A DNA stretch of 10,077 nt from contig JALZWI010000056.1 of assembly GCA_023299895.1 (NCBI GenBank), positions 1-10,077 on the forward strand. The letters are read 5' to 3'. The position numbers and the translations under genes were made by a program. Below, in pieces: positions 7,365 to 10,077 of this stretch. Numbering within the stretch: position 1 is the stretch's first letter; every line of letters begins with the position of its first letter. Source of the stretch: Arenicella sp. GTDB taxonomy: Bacteria > Pseudomonadota > Gammaproteobacteria > Arenicellales > Arenicellaceae. The notes beneath the pieces are model-generated. The model saw only the letters and a program-made list of their open reading frames with translations, had not been told where the DNA came from and did not search any database.

Positions 7365-7544
7365 ATGCCAAAAACAAACAAACAAAAAAAGGTTATTGAT
7401 GCGGTACACGTGTTTTCGTTTGTGGGGGGGCTGGTGCTTTTATTTGTTGATATGACTCTAATGCCAAGTGATGTAATTTGGCTTACTGTTGTTGGTTTGG
7501 GTCTGGTGCTGGTGGCTCTATGTCTTGGGTTCAGGAATATATAA
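7365..7544 (+). CDS. Two-helix membrane microprotein, tandem copy 1 (59 aa)
   Basis: ATG 7365 follows a strong GAGAGAGGA ribosome-binding site. The 59-aa product starts MPKTNKQKKVID, then has a first helix (VFSFVGGLVLLFVDM), a short loop with MPSDVIW, and a second helix (LTVVGLGLVLVALCLGF). It is paralogous to the next gene in layout and sequence: both have MP, a basic N-terminus, a V-[ED]-A segment, a VD..MP(S/D)D loop and GLGLVLV in helix 2, and they share the 21-base stretch encoding that helix. A run of seven G (7424-7430) lies in helix 1. The function is unknown; candidates are a small membrane regulator or a toxin-like peptide. It is too short for many gene callers. Confidence 0.7.
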   Translation: MPKTNKQKKVIDAVHVFSFVGGLVLLFVDMTLMPSDVIWLTVVGLGLVLVALCLGFRNI

Positions 7545-7550
7545 TAGCTA

Positions 7551-7573
7551 GCCCGAAAATTAGAGAGAGGAAG
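7551..7573 (+). repeat. Module-boundary leader repeat, copy 2
   Basis: GCCCGAAAATTAGAGAG then AGGAAG, identical to the copy 211 nt upstream, only 6 nt after the stop codon of the first microprotein. It contains the ribosome-binding site of the second. Confidence 0.8.
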
Positions 7574-7575
7574 CA

Positions 7576-7764
7576 ATGCCAGAAAAGAATAAAATCAAAC
7601 ACAGTAAGGTTGTTGAAGCGATAATCAAATCTTTGCTTGTGCTTGGTGTGGTGCTTATAGTTGTCGATGGGGCTGTAATGCCAGATGATGAAATTTGGGT
7701 AGGTGGTATTGGTTTGGGTCTGGTGCTGGTGATTCTATTCTATTCTATTCCCTCTGGAACATAG
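7576..7764 (+). CDS. Two-helix membrane microprotein, tandem copy 2 (62 aa)
   Basis: This is a diverged tandem duplicate of the gene at 7365-7544. It has a basic N-terminus (MPEKNKIKHSK), helix 1 (SLLVLGVVLIVVDGAV), a loop MPDDEIWVGG, helix 2 (GIGLGLVLVILFYSI) and a short polar tail (PSGT). Conservation of the acidic loop and of GLGLVLV despite silent and non-silent changes elsewhere argues that both copies were selected as proteins. Four ATTC(T/C) pentamer units (7732-7751) encode the end of helix 2, so slippage there would change the C-terminus. The ribosome-binding site is GAGAGAGG. I do not recognise the family. Confidence 0.72.
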   Translation: MPEKNKIKHSKVVEAIIKSLLVLGVVLIVVDGAVMPDDEIWVGGIGLGLVLVILFYSIPSGT

Positions 7765-7771
7765 ATAACAA

Positions 7772-7795
7772 GCCCGACAATTAGAGAAAAAAGGA
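7772..7795 (+). repeat. Module-boundary leader repeat, copy 3 (degenerate)
   Basis: GCCCGACAATTAGAGAAAAA ends in AGG and ATGCCC, matching leader copies 1 and 2 up to the start codon of a vanished third microprotein. The frame from ATG 7795 stops after 11 codons, and the higBA promoter takes over. Spacing from copy 2 is 221 nt. Confidence 0.65.
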
Positions 7796-7802
7796 TGCCC
7801 TC

Positions 7803-7831
7803 TTGCATAAGTCCCATAACGGGACTATAAT
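7803..7831 (+). promoter_or_regulatory. higBA promoter with palindromic operator in the spacer
   Basis: TTGCAT (7803-7808) and TATAAT (7826-7831) are separated by exactly 17 bp, a near-consensus sigma70 promoter. The inverted repeat GTCCC-ATAAC-GGGAC (7811-7825) fills the spacer and abuts the -10. This is the expected place for the HigA antitoxin to bind and autorepress. Transcription should start about 5-8 nt downstream, at or just next to the toxin ATG at 7837, with no Shine-Dalgarno. Confidence 0.7.
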
Positions 7832-7836
7832 TATTT

Positions 7837-8139
7837 ATGAGAATAATTGCACTATCTACATTAAAAGCGTTTTGGGAAAATACCCCTGAATACTTAGATG
7901 CTAAAGAGCAAATACTAGTTTGGTACCGTATTGCATTAAAGGCCGATTGGTCAACGCCGGCTGACGTGAAAGCCGCTTTTGGTTACGCCAGCATTCTTAA
8001 AGATGGCCGAGTCGTTTTTAACATTGCTGGTAATAAGTATCGTTTAGTTGTGTGGATTAATTACGACTATCGAGTCGTCTATATTCGTTTTATAGGTACA
8101 CATTCGCAATATGACAAGATCGATGTACAGAGTATATAG
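7837..8139 (+). CDS. higB: Type II toxin HigB (HigB family mRNA interferase)
   Basis: The 100-aa product matches the HigB/YgjN family in length and pattern. It starts MRIIALSTLKAFWE, has ILVWYRIALKADWSTPADVKAAFGYAS in the middle, then VVFNIAGNKYRLVVWINYDYRVVYIRFIG and ends with THSQYDKID. The FNI-GNKYR and H..YDKI segments are the family hallmarks. HigB proteins are ribosome-dependent endoribonucleases that cut translated mRNAs and are neutralised by HigA. The start is fixed by family length. No ribosome-binding site is present, and the -10 box ends 5 nt before the ATG, so a leaderless message is likely. The antitoxin gene follows after 11 nt, the toxin-first order typical of higBA. Confidence 0.92.
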   Translation: MRIIALSTLKAFWENTPEYLDAKEQILVWYRIALKADWSTPADVKAAFGYASILKDGRVVFNIAGNKYRLVVWINYDYRVVYIRFIGTHSQYDKIDVQSI

Positions 8140-8150
8140 AGGCAGGAAAT

Positions 8151-8504
8151 ATGAACATTAGACCCGTTAGAAATGAGTCAGACTATCGAGCAACTCTAGT
8201 TGAAATAGAGGGTTTAATGATGGCCAAACAAGGTTCACCTGAGGGTGAACGATTAGATGTTTTAGTGACCTTAGTTGAAGCCTACGAGGCTAAAAACTAT
8301 CCGCTTGATCTACCTGATCCAATTGAAGCGATCACGTTTGAGATGGAGCGCCAAAACCTAACAGTGAAAGATCTTGTTCCTATGATTGGCCGGAGCAATA
8401 GAGTGTATGAGGTTTTGAACAAAAAACGCTCATTGACATTGGCAATGATTCGCAACCTTCATGAAGGCTTGGGTATTCCTGCAGAATCGTTAATCAAACA
8501 GTGA
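8151..8504 (+). CDS. higA: Antitoxin HigA (XRE/HTH family)
   Basis: The 117-aa product begins with a helical part (NIRPVRNESDYRATLVEIEGLM) typical of HigA/YgjM-type antitoxins, where it helps bind the toxin. It ends with a helix-turn-helix domain (about 75-115: LTVKDLVPMIGRSNRVYEVLNKKRSLTLAMIRNLHEGL). The HTH would recognise the GTCCC-GGGAC palindrome in the upstream promoter. AGAGG and AGGA (8138-8147) upstream of the ATG give a clear ribosome-binding site, in contrast to the toxin, which favours excess antitoxin. The gene is co-transcribed with higB. It is intact and of normal length. The pair probably stabilises this accessory region or acts in stress or phage defence (inferred). Confidence 0.92.
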   Translation: MNIRPVRNESDYRATLVEIEGLMMAKQGSPEGERLDVLVTLVEAYEAKNYPLDLPDPIEAITFEMERQNLTVKDLVPMIGRSNRVYEVLNKKRSLTLAMIRNLHEGLGIPAESLIKQ

Positions 8505-8583
8505 TCGAAGAAGTCGCTACCACTAAATACGTGTTAGGTAAAACGGGAATTCGATTAAGGGACTTTATAAACCGTACTGATAA

Positions 8584-8602
8584 GCCCGAAACCTAGAGAG
8601 TC
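8584..8602 (+). repeat. Module-boundary leader repeat, copy 4 (fragment)
   Basis: GCCCGAAACCTAGAGAGTC matches the start of leader copies 1-3 but is followed by no microprotein. With copy 3 it brackets the higBA operon, giving direct-repeat-like edges about 810 nt apart. Confidence 0.5.
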
Positions 8603-8620
8603 TCCGTGGTGTTGTAATAT

Positions 8621-8660
8621 TTGACCGGCTGTAGAATATTCATTGCGGACTGTCGGTACC
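8621..8660 (+). repeat. Dispersed intergenic repeat, copy 4 (internal deletion)
   Basis: TTGACCGGCTGTAGAATATT then CATTGCGGACTGTCGGTACC aligns with the 3' half of the copies at 3539 and 9759 if about 9 nt are missing after TTGAC. The deletion removes the 17-bp -35/-10 spacing, so any promoter function would be lost in this copy. Confidence 0.55.
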
Positions 8661-8733
8661 CTCATTGAATGAAAGGATTTATAGCGTAATGAACAAAATG
8701 TTTTGTAATCAATTAAATGATAATAATTTTCGA

Positions 8734-8760
8734 GTGATAATGGGATCCCACTTTTATCAC
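8734..8760. promoter_or_regulatory. Nested palindrome upstream of the four-helix protein gene
   Basis: GTGATAA (8734-8740) and TTATCAC (8754-8760) form 7-bp arms around a perfect 10-bp palindrome TGGGATCCCA (8741-8750). It lies 34 nt before the start at 8794, where a repressor could act. A 30-codon frame (8689-8781) spans it, but its ribosome-binding site is poorly placed and it looks unlike a real protein. The remaining sequence between 8505 and 8793 holds leader copy 4 and the deleted dispersed repeat and no convincing gene. Confidence 0.4.
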
Positions 8761-8793
8761 AGCTGTTATGTGCATATTTAAAGGGAGTTCTAA

Positions 8794-9159
8794 TTGTATT
8801 ATCTAGCTGCAATTTTAATTATCGTAATAGGTATAGCTCATTCGTATCTCGGCGAGAAATATATTCTTATAAGGCTGTTTCGAAAAGACGACCTGCCTAA
8901 ACTTTATGGTGGCACTAAGTTCACCAAAAATACTTTGCGTTTTGCGTGGCACTTAACAACTGTCGCATGGTTTGGTTTTGCGTTTTTAATTATTCACATT
9001 TCAGGTGGTACGTTATCTGAAAATGTAATTGGTAACATAATTGCTTTTACATTTTTAGCCCACGGAATAGTTTCTTTGGTTGGCTCAAAGGGCAAGCATT
9101 TTTCTTGGTCTGTATTTATTGTTATTGGCATTCTGGTACTCTATGCATCAAGCACATAA
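8794..9159 (+). CDS. Four-helix membrane protein, conserved hypothetical
   Basis: The TTG start is supported by AAGGGAG (8781-8787) 6 nt upstream. The 121-aa product has four membrane helices (about 2-17, 51-69, 76-94, 104-120). Charged loops carry LGEKYILIRLFRKDDLPKLYGGTKFT between helices 1 and 2, and GSKGKHFSW between helices 3 and 4. A histidine sits in or beside each helix (GIAHSY, FAWHLTT, LAHGIV, GKHFSW), a pattern that could bind a metal or haem, though this is speculation. I recall similar small proteins annotated as hypothetical in marine gammaproteobacteria; no function is known to me. The gene seems to be transcribed alone, behind the palindrome at 8734. Confidence 0.78.
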   Translation: MYYLAAILIIVIGIAHSYLGEKYILIRLFRKDDLPKLYGGTKFTKNTLRFAWHLTTVAWFGFAFLIIHISGGTLSENVIGNIIAFTFLAHGIVSLVGSKGKHFSWSVFIVIGILVLYASST

Positions 9160-9234
9160 CAAACTTAAAAATTTACATTCACTACATTCATTCGGACGCG
9201 CAAAAAGCGCGCGCCCGTTTTAACGGCGTGAAGT
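9154..9234 (+). other. GC-rich hairpin region, weakly attC-like
   Basis: The stop codon is embedded in ACATAAC (9154-9160). A TTCGGACGCGC / GCGCGCGCCCG hairpin follows around 9191-9217, and then GGCGTGAAGTGCATG. Integron attC sites begin RYYYAAC and end GTTRRRY with a stem between; here the right end is GTGAAGT, one base off. The L''/L' inner boxes do not pair clearly. It may be a decayed recombination site or just a terminator-like hairpin without a T tract. Confidence 0.3.
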
Positions 9235-9253
9235 GCATGAATCGAGGACTTAA

Positions 9254-9670
9254 GTGGTGATTGAGAAACTTTTGAAGGAGATCGTTGATGAATATGATCA
9301 GGCTAAAGTAAAAAATCTATTTGATCTGCTCTTAGATAGTTGGCTATATTTTTATTTTAATGAACAGCCGGGAAGAGATTCTAGAGTGAGTGACGGGAAT
9401 GTTATTTCTATATTGCAGGTAGATAAAGAAAAGCCGATTATGGTACCGTTAATTAAAAATGAACATGGATGCAACGGCGTACTGTATACAAACTCGGAGT
9501 TTGCAAAGACAACAGCAGAATCTGATTGTAAAATTGCCAAAATGAAATGTAGAGACGTTTTCGGTATGTTCTACAGAATGAGGGGCGTCGATAGTGTATA
9601 TATACAAGGTAATTACGGCAACATACTGCCTAGTAGAAACGATCTCGCAATGTATGGAGAAATCGTATAA
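9254..9670 (+). CDS. Small soluble protein, possibly SseB-like fold (unrecognised)
   Basis: The product is 138 aa from GTG 9254 (GAGGA at 9244-9248 is 5 nt upstream; the next codon, GTG 9257, is an equally possible start at 8 nt). It has an N-terminal amphipathic helix region (IEKLLKEIVDEYDQAKVKNLFDLLLDSWLYF) with no membrane segment. An alpha/beta part follows, with IMVPLIKNEHGCNGVLYTNSEFA, a helix around CRDVFGMFYRMRG, and a strand VDSVYIQG. The VPL...G...YT-S-E-A pattern followed by helix and GVD-strand recalls SseB-type domains, but this is a loose resemblance. It could be an immunity or accessory protein. The stop lies 54 nt before dispersed-repeat copy 5. Confidence 0.65.
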   Translation: MVIEKLLKEIVDEYDQAKVKNLFDLLLDSWLYFYFNEQPGRDSRVSDGNVISILQVDKEKPIMVPLIKNEHGCNGVLYTNSEFAKTTAESDCKIAKMKCRDVFGMFYRMRGVDSVYIQGNYGNILPSRNDLAMYGEIV

Positions 9671-9723
9671 CAAGAGACTATGGTTCAATTTTAGAAATTT
9701 GATTATTCCCTTTTTGTGAACAC

Positions 9724-9813
9724 TTGAACGGCTGAAAAGGGCAAGCAGTACTCAGTCATTGACTTTTAAATCAGGCTATAGAATACTCAGAGCGGTCGTT
9801 GGGGACTTTCAAC
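9724..9813 (+). repeat. Dispersed intergenic repeat, copy 5 (full length)
   Basis: It runs from TTGAACGGCTGAAAAGGGC and AGCAGTACTCAGTCATTGAC through TTTTAAATCAGGCTATAG and AATACTCAGAGCGG to CGTTGGGGACTTTCAAC. It aligns along its length with copies 2 and 3. TTGACT (9759-9764) and AATACT (9782-9787) keep the 17-bp spacing. No convincing + strand gene follows it. The gap 9671-9984 otherwise holds only the palindrome at 9819 and the hairpin at 9881. Confidence 0.75.
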
Positions 9814-9818
9814 AAAAC

Positions 9819-9833
9819 GGTGAAATTTTCACC
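9819..9833. promoter_or_regulatory. Perfect 15-bp palindrome
   Basis: GGTGAAA-T-TTTCACC, with 7-bp arms and one central base, lies just downstream of dispersed-repeat copy 5 and about 32 nt past its -10-like box. This is a possible operator or small hairpin. Nothing identifies a binding protein. Confidence 0.35.
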
Positions 9834-9880
9834 TTGCAGGAAGTACTAAAGGACTAGCATCTATACCAATGCTTAAACGC

Positions 9881-9914
9881 AACATTCTACAAAAAAGTCA
9901 TTTTGTAGAATGTT
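9881..9914. terminator. Perfect 14-bp hairpin between convergent genes
   Basis: AACATTCTACAAAA (9881-9894) and TTTTGTAGAATGTT (9901-9914) form a perfect stem with the 6-nt loop AAGTCA. It sits about 70 nt beyond the stop of the - strand gene and downstream of the + strand genes, the usual place for a bidirectional terminator. The stem is AT-rich with little T run after it, so a protein-binding site or the end of a small mobile element is also possible. Confidence 0.45.
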
Positions 9915-9984
9915 TGGAGTCAGGATAATGTCTCTTCGATACTACGGACAGTCAAAACATGGGCTTTTGCAAATGGCACTAGAC

Positions 9985-10077
9985 CTAGAACGGTAAATAA
10001 CGGTTAGTTCGTGTTACATAGTTCTGGAACTCTTCACCGTGCTCTTTGTGCAAATATGGTTCTTCTATTTTTCGTAC
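9985..10077 (-). CDS. C-terminus of an isoprenylcysteine carboxyl-methyltransferase-family protein (partial)
   Basis: Reading the - strand from the right edge gives 30 residues and a TAG stop (9985-9987). They contain VRKIEEPYLHKEHGEEFQNY then VTRTNRYLPF. The order EE-x-x-L, HG-E-E-(F/Y)-x-x-Y, and R...R(Y/F)-(L/I)P at the very C-terminus is the signature tail of the ICMT/PEMT-like membrane methyltransferases, where the glutamates and arginines contact S-adenosylmethionine and substrate. Bacterial members act on unknown or lipid-like substrates at the inner membrane. The rest of the gene lies outside the window. The 22-codon + strand frame over this region is its antisense. Confidence 0.72.
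   Translation of the reverse strand, partial: VRKIEEPYLHKEHGEEFQNYVTRTNRYLPF

Noticed and set aside
8689..8781. 30-codon frame between higA and the four-helix gene
   Set aside because: The AAGGA is about 13 nt from the ATG, the product looks like random sequence, and the frame covers a palindrome better explained as regulatory.
2847..9813. The dispersed repeat as genuine attC sites
   Set aside because: The copies lack paired RYYYAAC/GTTRRRY ends and L boxes. Only position after stop codons and a loose CGTTGG end resemble attC, so it is reported as an unclassified repeat.
9928..9996. 22-codon + strand frame after the 14-bp hairpin
   Set aside because: It overlaps the 3' end of a - strand gene with recognisable ICMT-family residues and has no homology I can see.

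Overview
The window looks like a bacterial chromosome, or a metagenomic contig from one, with moderate-to-low GC except for a clearly GC-rich first ~550 bases. The codon habits, the HigBA pair and the gene families suggest a gammaproteobacterium, probably marine. This is an inference; no rRNA or other lineage marker is present. All genes lie on the + strand except one partial gene entering from the right edge on the - strand. No tRNA, rRNA, CRISPR array or recognisable transposase was seen.

Left part (1-2818): an open frame runs in from the left edge. It starts as an N-carbamoylputrescine amidase (AguB-like, GC-rich) and changes near position 550-567, without a stop, into the C-terminal part of a class I/II PLP aminotransferase (AT-richer). 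Both halves are truncated at the join, so this is a chimera, either from assembly or from recombination. A complete glutamate dehydrogenase follows and matches the aminotransferase half in composition. An aminotransferase beside a glutamate/2-oxoglutarate recycling enzyme makes metabolic sense.

Middle part (2819-7195): an accessory stretch of small membrane genes separated by copies of a dispersed intergenic repeat, all in one orientation (2847-2884, 3504-3593, 4265-4348, then 8621-8660 and 9724-9813). The genes are a membrane-anchored thioredoxin-fold protein with a CSSC motif, a six-helix membrane protein, and a three-gene lipid-type module. That module is a fatty-acid desaturase broken by two frameshifts, a five-helix membrane protein with a probable SRPBCC-like tail, and an intact desaturase paralogue that overlaps it by 17 bases. 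Four of the repeat copies carry a -35/-10-like pair at exactly 17-bp spacing, so they may be duplicated promoters.

Right part (7196-9670): two tandem copies of a tiny two-helix membrane protein (59 and 62 aa) sit behind near-identical leaders. A third degenerate leader precedes a HigB-HigA toxin-antitoxin operon, and a fourth leader fragment lies beyond higA, so the leader marks the edges of three successive modules. The higBA promoter is strong, has a palindrome in its spacer, and is so close to the toxin ATG that the mRNA is probably leaderless. A four-helix membrane protein and an unrecognised 138-aa soluble protein follow.

Right edge (9671-10077): mostly non-coding. It holds the last dispersed-repeat copy, a 15-bp palindrome and a perfect 14-bp hairpin lying between convergent genes. 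The window ends in the C-terminus of an isoprenylcysteine carboxyl-methyltransferase-family protein on the - strand.

The parts most worth follow-up are the dispersed repeat with its possible promoter function, the desaturase/SRPBCC operon with a divergent second histidine box, and the modular array of two-helix microproteins plus higBA sharing a boundary sequence.
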